Position numbers and translations under genes: made by a program. Below the pieces are notes generated by a model, which saw only the letters and a program-made list of their open reading frames with translations, ran no database searches and was not told the origin of the DNA. This document shows, piece after piece, positions 36,410-46,810 of a stretch of DNA of 64,000 nt. Source of the stretch: Calliphora vicina (taxonomy: Eukaryota > Arthropoda > Insecta > Diptera > Calliphoridae); NCBI RefSeq assembly GCF_958450345.1, contig NC_088784.1, positions 77,463,747 to 77,527,746 of the forward strand, read 5' to 3'. The first letter of the stretch is position 1, and each line of letters begins with the position of its first letter.

Positions 36410-37330
36410 TATGTTTATTTTAAAGAAGGAAAATTAAAACATTTAAATGAAAACTCTGCAAAACTAAATTGATGATGTTGACGGTTTGTTTTTATTTTTT
36501 TTTGTTCTTCTTCTAAGTACACAGACGTCATCAACAGCTGGCTGAAGCAGTGTTGCATTAACAGAAAGTACTGAAAAAAAGTTGTCAATACTGTTAAAAA
36601 GTTGTTAAATCCTAGACATCAACCGGTTGTTGCCTTGGCTAAGTTGAGAACTTCGAATTGACAATAGTATTGCCATTTTAACTTCATTGAAACTAATTGG
36701 AATTTAGCCAAGATTCGAAAAAATTAATTCTTAATTCCATTTTCGAAATCAAAATAAATTTTCCATTCCGTTCATGAATTAATTCATATGTAAGGAATCA
36801 ATTTCTTTGAGAATTCATTCTTTATAGAATAATACTATATTGTATCATTAAAATTTTCTTTTTTTTAAATTCATTTTGTAAATGTTTCAAATCTTAACAA
36901 AAACAAAATGAAGAAAAAATATTTTAATTCAACTTGTATTAGATCTGAATTAACTAAAATTGTGTAAATGGCAAAACTTAATGAAGAAACAAAACTTAAT
37001 GATGAAAAAATATTTTATTTCAATTTGTATTAGATGTGAATTAACAAAAATTAATTGAATTCTGTTTAAATAAAAGCCTTTGAATGAAGCTTCATGTTGG
37101 GAATGGAATTACTGAATGGATGGCTGACATTTTTTAATTCCGAATTAAGATTTTTGTGAATTATTTTATTAATTAAATTAATTAATTCGAATTTTGGAAT
37201 TAGTTTTCTAAATTCAAGCACAGTCGAATATTGCTGGATATATTCCTAACATTTTTGAATAACTTTTCAAATCAACACTTTAATTTTTAAGTTTGTTTAT
37301 TGGATAAAAACTATTAATTTTTTTTTTAAA
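36410..37330. other. intergenic, AT-rich repeats
   Basis: Should include the COG7 promoter and 5' UTR just right of 36409. Holds AATTAATTC-rich repeats: 36714-36763 is an inverted copy of 37852-37902 (inside a MORN gene intron), and parts recur near 43310-43440. Two imperfect tandem blocks occur at 36917-36963 and 37006-37053. No additional gene. Confidence 0.6.
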
Positions 37331-38627
37331 TCACAATTCTTTTAAGGTTACAAATTTCTCAGATTTTTTACAAGTTGACGAGTAACATAGATCATCTGAG
37401 GCTATTTTTGATGTTGTTGTATGTTTTGGTTCAAATTTAACACAATGACTCAGTTTGCGGGTAAAATTTAAACAAATAGATTCCTAGAAATGAAAAATGT
37501 TTATTAACAATTTCGAAAACGAAAAAGAATGAGATGTATTTATTATTTTTATTTAGTAAATTGTTTAAACTTTAATTTTGATACTTTTAAATTCATTTAT
37601 ATCACATTTATGTCTAAATTCTTTTAAATTATTAGCTGTTTATCGCTTTACTTTAATAAATACCTGTAAGGATTTTGATGGTTTATTGACTTTAGTTTTA
37701 TATTTTCCAAACAAATCTCGTATAAACTCAGATGGTTTTGCAATCTGAAGCTAAAAAAAGAAAAACAATATAACGAAGAAGTACAATAAAATTTCGTCTA
37801 TTAAGTCTTAATTCATAATGAATTCATTAAAGGAATGATTAGGAAATAAAATTTATTTTGATTTCGAAAATGGAACTAAGAATTAATTCTTTCGAATCTT
37901 TGATTATAAACGATTTATGTATATTCATTCAATAACTCACCCTCGGTATAGGATATGAAGTTGGTCGCTCTGCTTGATTGCGATATTCATCTTGTAGTAA
38001 AGAAACTTTGCATACATCATTCTCCCACATACCCTTTTGCACTTGACCCGTCTGCACATGATAAAAAGTTCCTTCACCCGACTTCAAGCCTCTAGTAAAA
38101 TAACCCTCATAACGATTACCGTTTGCTGCAATAAATTAAACTGTAATTCCACTACTTCATTTGCTTATAAATTTCACTCTATCACCATAAAACATTACAC
38201 CTAGACCATGATAAGCATCAGCTTGCCATTCGCCCATATAAATATCAGCATTTTTATACCACTCTATACCCAAACCATGACGTCGATTTTTTTTCCACCA
38301 GCCATAATACACACCATCCTCATAGAATTGTTTACCCTCGCCCGATTTCATGTCATCACACCATTCTCCCATGTATATACGCTGCATGGTGCCATCTTTC
38401 AAGCGACGTCTCATCATACCGTTACCATGACGTTTACCGTTGCACCATTGACCATCATAAATTAAATGGTCCTTCGTCTCTTTGACACCGAAATGATGAT
38501 GTCGTGAATTTAACCAATAGCCATGATATGTTCCCCCGCCCGGATAATAGAACGTTTGTCGCCATCCAGTACTTTCAGCTTTAGTATGATTCTTCAGTTC
38601 AAACGAACGATAGCAATGATTATTCAT
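37331..38627 (-). CDS. MORN-repeat protein, MORN3-like, 288 aa
   Basis: MORN repeats are short Gly/Tyr-rich hairpins that mediate membrane or protein contacts; MORN3 of vertebrates is testis-enriched, and a similar role here is inference. Exons on the minus strand: 38627-38186, 38125-37941, 37750-37664, 37483-37331; splice sites are GT-AG and the frame is kept throughout (442+185+87+153 nt = 288 codons plus stop). Exon 1 carries about five MORN units (YHGYWLNSRHHHFG, YDGQWCNGKRHGNG, YMGEWCDDMKSGEG, YYGWWKKNRRHGLG, YMGEWQADAYHGLG), exon 2 one more (RYEGYFTRGLKSGEG) and then FYHVQTGQVQKGMW...PTSYPIPR, which parallels the C-terminal end of MORN3. Exons 3-4 add a Lys/Ser/Cys-rich tail without known domain and are supported only by splice sites and open frame. 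The open frame through 38157 past exon 1 is intron read-through. Confidence 0.85.
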
Positions 38628-38784
38628 AACTAACCGTTAATTTTTTTTGGATTTTTGTAGGTGGTTAAAAAATTTTTCAAATGAGAAATGTATAAGTGAC
38701 AAATGTTGTTTTAGTTTTCTTTTTATATTGAAATAGAATATTACAGGGTCGTTACTTTTTGGGGGAGGAAATTATAATCATATT

Positions 38785-39290
38785 TATACCCTACAAACAT
38801 CATCGTGGGGAGAGTATATTGAGTTAGTGATGATGTTTGTAACGTTATTATTTGCAGGGTGATACTGGATTTTGCTAGAATATGGCGCTGTATATACATA
38901 TATGTAAATAGTAACAGCTATTTTCTGCTTGACTTAACAGCAAGCTGTATTACCAGTGTGTTTTTAAAGTGCGTAATATAAGAGTGTGTATTAAAAAAGA
39001 GTGACTATTTAAATTGTTGTTGTGTAAATTTGAGTAAATAAAGAGTTGTTAAAATTTTTAAACTAATTGGAGCTTTTATTTGCAATTTAAAGGTATATCC
39101 TATATATGGACAAAAAACAAAAACATTTTCGTTGAAAAACATTTTAGGTCTACAGCCCTCCATTTTGTACCCCTTCGCCAAAGTGATGTACGATAACCTC
39201 GAACAAAAATTCTTAATTTTAAATGAAAAATGTTTTTGCTCATATACATGGTGTAGGGTATTATAGGGTCGGTATTGACCCACTATACTT
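38785..39290 (+). mobile_element. DINE-like repeat, second subfamily, with LTR-like insert
   Basis: Starts TTATACCCTACAAACATCATC and ends GGTGTAGGGTATTATAGGGTCGGTATTGACCCACTATACTTTCTCACTT, the inverse of the start at 18153. The middle (about 38890-39080) is unrelated and looks like an LTR tail with an AATAAA signal. Confidence 0.65.
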
Positions 39291-39764
39291 TCTCACTTCT
39301 TTTATTTAAAGAAAGTCTGTTTGTTTATTGTGTTTTCTTTTTTTTTATAACTACGTTTGTGAACGTCCTCCTTTCCATCACATGCATGTTTGCACTGATA
39401 AAATATGACAGCTACATATTGTCACCAGTCACGAAAGCGTTTACAGTGTTACATTTACTTTCCTTTAAGGAATCTAATTGTAAGTAGGTTTTCTAAAGGG
39501 TATTGCAATAAGTTATACCAATTACAAATTAAGAGTATTACATCAGCTAGTGTACATTAAATATCGAAAATTGATAGCTTGTTGCGAAAGTTTTATTCCA
39601 ATGACTTCTGTATTAACAGATAAAAATTGTTAAGTTTTTACCTTTTAAAAAAGGTTGGTTTATTTCCTTTAAACAAAAAGCCGATTCTTATAAATTCCAT
39701 ATATAAATGCCAAGTAGTTTTAAAATTGTAACAACTCTTTATTTATTCAAATTTACACAACAGT
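39013..39764. repeat. inverted pair of LTR-tail-like sequences
   Basis: 39013-39064 (GTTGTTGTGTAAATTTGAGT, AATAAAGAGTTGTTA) recurs inverted at 39716-39764. Both look like the polyadenylation part of an LTR. They could be solo-LTR remnants of a retroelement not otherwise present here; no second boundary with target duplication was found. Confidence 0.65.
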
Positions 39765-40510
39765 TCACAGATTTTACTTATCATTTAGGGTGAGAAATAG
39801 TTACATAACTAGCTACGTAACTAGTTATTTTAATTGGATTCACATACAGGTTACATATAGTCCGTCATCTTATTAGCTACTTAACTGGTTATTTGAACAG
39901 TTAAATAACTAGTTATTTCAACATGTATGGATGCTAATTGACCTCAAATAATCAGTTAGAAAGACATTTCATAGACAGTCCAATAGCCGTTTGCTTGTCA
40001 ACAAAACTTCCTCCGACAACTCTATAATAGATTACTTGTGGTGGGTAAAATAACTACTCTTTAAAGTGCAGTATAAAATGAACGTTTTAAGTGACTACAC
40101 TCTAGATTACTTAGAGACAATTGATTTCACGCTAGGTTACAAAGGATGTCAGTATACTTAAGCAAAAAGAAAATAAATTACTCAGAAAAACGTGGAGTAC
40201 AAAATAAACATATAAATTGGCTACATTCTAGAATTGACATCTCTGCACTAAAATGAGCACATACGTGTCAAGTCAGCCACATGGTCAGAAATTAGGGACA
40301 ATTACTGTCTATAAGGGAAACATTGACAACTTTTTTCACTGCTGGGTTTAAATACGCACACTTAAAAAAACACACTGTGCTTACGATAAACTAACTGTTA
40401 AAGATGAAAACTTATAAAGAAATTCACGCAATTTCCCGAAAATTTCTCGGAATTTAAAAAAAACACTCGGGAAAAATTTACAAGAATACAATTGTAATAC
40501 AGTTGATGTT
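39765..40510. other. intergenic, nothing firm
   Basis: Contains several TAACTAGTTA-type palindromes (39805-39920) but no matching terminal repeats, and no gene. Confidence 0.45.
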
Positions 40511-40740
40511 CTGGCTGCGTGGTGTAGTGCTTAAAGTGCTTGCCTACAAAACCAAACATCCTAGGATTGATCCCTGCCAGAGGACGAAAAATGTATATCA
40601 TGGTTTTCGAGGTTTTAAAAAAATTAATTCCCCTCTAAACAATCTATTCGGACCAGCACTTCCCTGGAAAAGAGGATAACACCATGGCAAAGATCAGGAA
40701 GCCCACCACCTCCTGGAAAAATAAATTAGGAATCAAAGAT
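40511..40740 (+). mobile_element. tRNA-derived SINE-like element
   Basis: A tRNA-like head shows an A-box-like TGGTGTAGTGC (40520-40530) and a B-box-like GGATTGATCCC (40564-40574), with 33 nt between the boxes, as in RNA polymerase III promoters. A tRNA-unrelated body follows (ending about GCCCACCACCTCCTGG). The acceptor stem does not pair well and no 3' tail or target duplication is clear, so it is an old SINE and not a tRNA gene. Confidence 0.6.
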
Positions 40741-41348
40741 TAGCAAGGAAAGATTAATGAAACTGATACAAGGCAAAAATAACAATAGACTGGATCTAAT
40801 GGCAAACATCGTACATGGAAACGCACGATACTCCAATAACTAGGACAGTGCAATCTTACATGGGAAATACGCGAAAACAACTGCAACAAATCGTATAAGC
40901 TGAAGATGCTTTATGGAAGCCAAATACTCCCAAGAGTTGAAATGGAGGAAAAAAACAATTGATGTTAACTCTTAACAGCGACTAAGATATATACCACTCT
41001 CACAATTTTCTTTTACTATTTATTTACGCAGCGTCATCATCTAGAAGTCTCGTGAATAATATAGCGTACAAATCTCGAATGTTCTATTTCCACAATGATC
41101 ATCTAGAGCTTTTAAAGATGCTTCATAGTTAATGTTGTCATACTTATAAACAATGTTAATAACATTGTGTTATCAACATTGTTGATAAATAGAAGATTCT
41201 ACCAATACAAATGTTGATAAACATAATGAATGTTGCAAGCAGCCATTACAGACCGTTAAATCCAAATTGATAAAGGAGCTAACTTTTTATATATTCTAAA
41301 TTTCTCGGCTGAGTTTATAAACTGTTTAACTAATCTCTGCTCATATTA
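40741..41348. other. intergenic, nothing recognised
   Basis: May include the tail of the SINE-like element. Short AACATTGTTGATAA inverted motifs at 41150-41230; no gene. Confidence 0.4.
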
Positions 41349-41948
41349 TTATACCCTTCACCTTCGTGAGAGTCGATTAAGCCATGTCCGTCTGTCTGTC
41401 TTCTGAAAACAATTTTCTGAAGACCGCAGATATCTTCGGGATCCAAATTTTTAATAATTCTGTCAGACATGCTTTCGAGAATTTTCCTATTTAAAATCAC
41501 CAAAATCGTTCCACAAATAGCTGAGATATGAGGAAAAAACCTGGACAATCTCGATTTTTGACCTATATCTGGATTACTAAGTCATTAATATAGACAATAT
41601 GGATATCTAATGATAGATATTTCAAAGATCTTTGCAACGACGTATATAAGACAATAGTAGTTGGAGCTACAATGGGTCAATTTCTTTTAACCCGATTTTT
41701 TTTTCACTAAAAAAAAATTTTAAAAACTAATTTTTTTAAAATTTAAAAAAAAAATTTTAAATTAGAAAATTTAAAAAAAAAAATTTTAAATAACAATTCG
41801 AAAATTTTTTTTTCCAAAAAATCAAAAAAACAACTTTGGAAAAAAAAATTTTTGTTTACCTCAAAATATTTAAAATTTTTATTTTGAAGTTAATTTGGTG
41901 AATGGTATATAAGATTCGGCACAGCTGAATATAGCTCTCTTACTTGTT
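41349..41948 (+). mobile_element. DINE-1/INE-1-like repeat, copy 8, internally deleted
   Basis: TTATACCCTTCACCTTCGTG joins directly to AGTCGATTAAGCCATGTCCG, so the block between stem-loop and core is missing. Ends CACAGCTGAATATAGCTCTC-TTACTTGTT, about 180 bp before the first fibrinogen gene. Confidence 0.78.
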
Positions 41949-42129
41949 TTTAAATCCTCTTGCTAAAATATGGTCACTTCAATCGTTATCAATACATTTT
42001 AAATGGGTACTTTTTCAAACACACAAACTTATTTATTTACATTTTATATAGTATGCATACATAATTATTAGTATAATCAATATTTACAAATTCATATTAA
42101 AAGATCACAGACTATTTACCACATCAAAC

Positions 42130-43202
42130 ATGAGGATGCAAATAAAATTCGGTTTAGTTTTATATTTGCTCTATAATTTTGTAAATGCAATACAATCTTT
42201 GGATTTAAATGAAGCAAGTATTTAGTTAATGCGATTAATATTCTACTAATTTCTATATAAACATTTTTTTTAAAATAGAATTCCGATGAAATAGAAATTT
42301 TTAAACATTTATTTGTAAAACTGAATAAAATCTTAGATGGAAATGAGTTGGTGCTAAAAGATTTAAGGGGTATAGAAAGAAGGTGAGTTGTATCAAAAGT
42401 GCATTTAAAAATTTTGTAAAAAAATTTCTTTCAACCAGAATTCAACAATTGGAAAATAAGTTTAATAAAATTCCTGCTACATCAACAATCTCTGAGTTCA
42501 ATGAGAAAGAAAATCTTATAACATGCAATAGCCTAACAACAACCTCCAATTCAGAAAGCCCTGATAATTATTGTTTCGGTGACAATTGGCAGATCATTCA
42601 AAGACGTACAGATGGTGCGGAAAATTTCAATCGTGATTGGAATGATTACAAACATGGTTTTGGCAATAAATCAAATGAATTCTTTGCCGGTCTAGAAACA
42701 TTACATCGCCTAACAACCGATAAACTCCATGAATTGTTGGTGGTACTGCAAGATTATGACAATTCTAAGCGTTATGCGCGATATGATCAATTTGAAATTG
42801 GCAGTGAAAATGAGCAGTATGTTTTAAAATCGTTGGGTGTATACATTGGGAATGCGGGTGATTCTCTAACTTATCACAATGGTTCAAAATTCTCTACCAA
42901 GGATCGTGACAATGATCAACATCAAGATTTTAACTGTGCCGAAAAGTTTCAAAGTGGTTGGTGGTTTAGGGCGTGCCATGAAAGGTGGGTGAAAATTAGA
43001 GATATTATTGTTAATGTTAATAACAAATTATTTAATTGTTTAAATTAAATTTTATAGTAATCTGAATGGCTGCTATAGTGATGCTAATTTGAGGAATCCT
43101 AAAAGTGCGGTGGCTTGTGGCATTCACTGGAAAACGTTTCGTGGCCAGTGGTATTCTTTGAAATTTGTGGAGATTATGATAAGGCCCAAAGTGGAATTAT
43201 AA
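42130..43202 (+). CDS. secreted fibrinogen-domain protein (FREP/ficolin type), 292 aa
   Basis: Fibrinogen-related proteins are secreted lectin-like proteins that bind sugars or acetyl groups, often in insect immunity; the exact ligand here is unknown. Exons: 42130-42213, 42279-42382, 42439-42984, 43058-43202 (879 nt). Signal peptide about residues 1-20 (IKFGLVLYLLYNFVNA), then a short helical, probably coiled-coil stalk (residues 29-75), a Thr/Ser-rich linker, and the fibrinogen C-terminal domain from about residue 105 (CFGDNWQIIQRRTDGAENFN). The calcium-site loop KDRDNDQHQD, the GWWFRACHESNLNG signature across the last intron, and the C-terminal RGQWYSLKFVEIMIRP are all present. Intron 1 needs a GC donor (GAA|GCAAGT); a GT donor four bases on breaks the frame. 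The stop is at 43200. The paralog lies at 55634. Confidence 0.9.
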
Positions 43203-43515
43203 AAAAATATTTAATACTTAGCCCAGCATTGATGTGTAAAGAATTAATTCTTAATAAAATTGTATATCTCTTGATGAATTCATTACGATTTAATTCATTG
43301 GCTTAATTCCTTAGAACTTCAAACTTCATTCCTTTGAGAATTCATTATTTATAGAATTAATTCCTTACTGAATCATTGAAGTTTTCTTTAATTCAAATCA
43401 ATTAAAAAATAGCTTCATAAATTATGAAATGATTCAATTATTCTTCAATTTAAATCAACTATTTTAAGTAAGAGTGTTTTATTTTATTCAGCTGCCGCGA
43501 ATCTTGTATACCCAC
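43203..43515. other. downstream flank of the first fibrinogen gene
   Basis: Contains the presumed 3' UTR, then AATTAATTC-rich repeats like those at 36714-36900 (TTTGAGAATTCATTATTTAT), then the start of an old DINE-like repeat at about 43468. Confidence 0.55.
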
Positions 43516-44260
43516 TAGTGAATGGTAAATCGATTACGATTATGGTCGAAAATCGATTATTTACTCCGATTTTCATGCTGAAATCGATTTTTGATAACGA
43601 TTAATCGAAATAGAAATAAAATTCCGGAATTTTTAGTATTGTCTACGTTTTTTGCTTTCATCAAAATTTGCAATATATTAATCTTCAGCTGACATCGGAA
43701 AATATTCACGGAGGACCTCATTTTTTAATGCGAAATTTTTTCAACCTTAAAAAATTTTTATAAAAGAAGCTACGAAATGTTTTCCATAAAATTGTTGTCA
43801 AATGTTTGCGTTACGGTTTATAAAATGAGCACCTCAACATAAAGGAGTTATAATACTCTTCCAAAATATGATTTTAATCCGTAATTATAGCGTATATGGG
43901 TCATATGCATTAGTTCTCACAAATGCAGTTCGATTATTAAAAAATCAATTATTGGGTTCGATTAATCGACTGTAAAAATCGAAATGAAAATGGTTGATCG
44001 AAAAGTCGAAAATCGATTATTAGCTTTTCATACCATTCACTAATACCCACTATCAAAGTTATATGGAGGGTCAATTATGGGTCTAGGTGAAATCCAGGAC
44101 CTATATTGCCCATTTTCAATACCAAATAATCCTTACGAACAGACAGTATATTTGGAAAGTTTCAGCCTTTCGTTTGGGCCCTATCTTGTTTTCAACAGAC
44201 AGACGATCGAACATATCTAGATCGTCTTAGAATTTCATAAGGACCCAGAATATATACAGC
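43468..44260 (-). mobile_element. old DINE-like repeat interrupted by a hAT MITE
   Basis: Left piece GTAAGAGTGTTTTATTTTAT-TCAGCTGCCGCGAATCTTGT, right piece from 44051 (ATGGAGGGTCAATTATGGGT ... CAACAGACAGACGATCGAAC ... GGACCCAGAATATATAC). The pieces join through the ATACCCAC target once the MITE is removed. Another DINE-like end (GAAGGGTATGTAAGATTCGC) lies at 44402-44460. Confidence 0.6.
43516..44042. mobile_element. hAT-type MITE, 527 bp, rich in ATCGAT motifs
   Basis: Perfect 12-bp inverted ends TAGTGAATGGTA and a perfect 8-bp target duplication ATACCCAC (43508-43515, 44043-44050). Dense TCGA-containing motifs (AATCGATT, TTAATCGA) cluster in both subterminal zones, about a dozen in all. No transposase frame. 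Confidence 0.9.
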
Positions 44261-44560
44261 CAAATCATGAATAAAAAAATCCACGGAATGGATTTATAAT
44301 TCTGAATTAAGCTTTAGTAAATAAATTTATTCAAAGCTCCGCTTCTGAGCAAATATCCTAAAAAGCGAATATAAAAATATATGTATTTTTTAGCAATATT
44401 GTTTTCTTTTCTATTATAGAGAAGGGTATGTAAGATTCGCCGTTGCCGAATATATTTCATTGAAATGTTTCTGTGTACCAACCATTAAGCGAATCTTCAA
44501 CATTTTTAGGAAAGTCCGCAATCGTTATCAGTTAATGTTATTTGGTAAACAATTAAATGT
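44261..44560. other. spacer before the LTR retrotransposon
   Basis: AT-rich, with a DINE-like terminal scrap (44402-44460). It ends with ATGT (44557-44560), the left copy of the retrotransposon's target duplication. Confidence 0.5.
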
Positions 44561-46810
44561 TGTTACGAGTCCCGAAAAGGCACCATAACGAATTAGTTGC
44601 CGACCAGCTCACACGCATGTATCTTACTCACGGTGCGAGAACCTCCCTTCGTTATGGCCCAAAGAACTGTCACAATAAATTATCAATCATTCTGTCTAAA
44701 TATTAACATCAAATGGAACACCTATGAAGTGGAGTTAGATGTTTACTCCATTTTGCCCTTTCCCTTCCATAATCTCCCATACCTTCATATTTACGGGGAT
44801 CCCTTTTTTTTTCCTCAAACCACACCACTTACCTTTAATAAACCACTCTGCTAACTAAGATTATTCCTGCATTTTAAGTGAATAACTTAATCATAACATG
44901 TTTCTTTTATTATATCGATTTGCTTAACGAATAAAAGGTGAACTAATATTATTAACTCTATTAAAAAAAATAACTATAAATCGAACTTTAATATATATTT
45001 ATATAACAAAACAAATGCTTAACAATAATTCTTAAACTAATTAATTCCTGCCTCAACAAATACCGAAACTAGAACAATTAAATTTTCAAAAATCACAACA
45101 AAACAAATCCCTTTATATATTAGTTTCCTCATCAACTTATGCCCCAGCAATTTGTTAGGGGATTTACTTTTACCTAACCTAATATCAGCCTAAGAGAGCT
45201 CACTTAAACGATTTTCTTTCTGGCTTATTTATGCCTGATTTAAAATTTTTCTACCGGATTTGATGAGAACACTAAAACTGGGATAATAACTAAATTTTAT
45301 GGAATAAAAAAAAAGTCAGGTATTCATCGAAGAGCTAGGGTGCCTAATGACTAATTATAACAACAAACAAAAAACACTAAAACTAACAAACTTAAACTAA
45401 CGACGTTAATCGGGATTTTTAAAATGTATTTAAAAATGATCTGAGATAGATTAATATTGTTTTCTTAACTCTAATCACTTCCCTGTTTATAATGGGTTTT
45501 CCTTTGGTGATGTAATACCTCATATAATTAGAATTTGTTGTGCTGTTGTTGCGTTTTGTAACTTCTCCCAAAAAAAATGTTGTAGTCCCCTTTTTATTCT
45601 GGCCCTGCTCCAGTTATGGGGGACTAAGAGTTTTAATTGTCTGGTTGAATAGTGCAGGGATTTCTTCAATTTCCTGTTGCAGAATCTAACCTGCTATAAG
45701 TAATAAAATTAATCAGCACTCATCTATCAAATAGGCTAAGACAATTTATCTTACCTTTACTTATTTGGCAAGTTTATTTTCAATTCACAGTTTATTTGAA
45801 ATTCACTATTTAGATGTTTTCCTTTTTTCTTATTGTTTAATTTAAATTTCTATTCTTTTTTTTTCAAATATTTAATTTATTAAAAAAAATTGTAGGTATA
45901 CACAGGGACTGTTGGTTATCTTCTATCTCTTTAAGATGGCCGAGCAAAAACTTATATTTATACCCTATATGTTCCAAGAATTTATATTCCAATTGGGCCT
46001 ATTATATTTATGCTCCTTTAAATCATATATTCATCGTATTCTCACATCGCTTACCCAACCATCCTTTTCTAATTTTCCCACAATTTGTTTATAAACATTG
46101 AATAGCCTTATTCGAATTTAACGAACTATCAACATTTATATTCATTCATAAAATTCTACCTACACATTTCTCTCACACTGTGTCTGAGTACTTTCATTAT
46201 ATCACATCTGGTAACCCTTTTTACTACTACAGATGTTTGCGGCGAATTCATTACATGTGAGAACTTGATACAAAACATTAATTAATGACAACAAAGAAGC
46301 AGACAGAAAGAACATAAGCTGAGGGTAAGTATTTATTAAAATATATTATAATTAATAGTTATTAAATTTTCTTTTCTTTTCAGGAATGCTGGTAAAACTG
46401 TATCGTTTCAACCTAATTGGATTATCTTTACTAATTTGTTTCTTTTCTTCTTTTTTTTCAGGTATTTGAGTTTGGGAAAGGTTGTGGCTTAACTCCACCA
46501 CATGACTTTTAGACCATTCCCAGGTTGGTGTTTCCACTGCGAGCTGACCACTCGCATACTCTCCTGGTGGAACCCTTATCAAATAGGCCACTGAGCCAAT
46601 AAATATCTGTAGATAGAAACTAACATCAAACCAAAACAAAAAAAATACTAACATTAGAATTAAGCCAAAAATTTTCCTCATAATAGGGTACGGCCACGAT
46701 CAAGGCAGTCAGAACTGCTGGCCAACTGGGATAGTACCACCCACGCAAAATTTTTCTTTAATCCCCATAGGCGTAATGTCAAGTGGATTTTGCTAAAGGG
46801 CACTGCAACA
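44561..46810 (-). repeat. 3' LTR (2250 bp)
   Basis: Plus strand starts TGTTACGAGTCCCG and ends GGGCACTGCAACA (TG...CA borders). Every compared landmark lies exactly 8738 bp before its partner in the other LTR, so there is no net indel. The 109-codon ORF inside is described separately. The usual purine tract is not seen just outside it (46811-46830). Confidence 0.97.
46352..46681 (-). CDS. LTR-encoded ORF, 109 aa, membrane/secreted-like (3' LTR copy)
   Basis: I do not recognise a family. The start lies 130 bp inside the LTR in the sense direction. Residues 1-35 are strongly hydrophobic (IFGLILMLVFFLFWFDVSF, then IFIGSVAYLI), fitting a signal peptide or membrane anchor. Then a compact VPPGEYASGQLAVETPTW segment with one NLS glycosylation sequon, and a Lys/Glu-rich tail that may be non-coding read-through. 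The identical frame occurs at 55090-55419. An LTR-borne ORF of this kind could be a captured host piece, a 3' exon, or chance; whether it is expressed is unknown. Confidence 0.4.
   Translation of the reverse strand: MRKIFGLILMLVFFLFWFDVSFYLQIFIGSVAYLIRVPPGEYASGQLAVETPTWEWSKSHVVELSHNLSQTQIPEKKEEKKQISKDNPIRLKRYSFTSIPEKKRKFNNY

Noticed and set aside
38157..38185. Open-frame end of the first MORN exon as the true C-terminus
   Set aside because: A good donor within it and an acceptor before the next MORN unit show it is intron read-through.
40511..40580. Functional tRNA gene
   Set aside because: Boxes A and B are present, but the acceptor stem does not pair and the anticodon arm is poor; better explained as a SINE head.
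42383..43048. 221-codon frame as the fibrinogen-gene start
   Set aside because: It begins on the GTG of a splice donor and reads through introns; the spliced model gives a signal peptide and the complete C-terminus.
44597..46094. Plus-strand frames of 60-85 codons in the LTRs
   Set aside because: Low-complexity, no features; unlike the minus-strand 109-codon frame they have no distinctive N-terminus.
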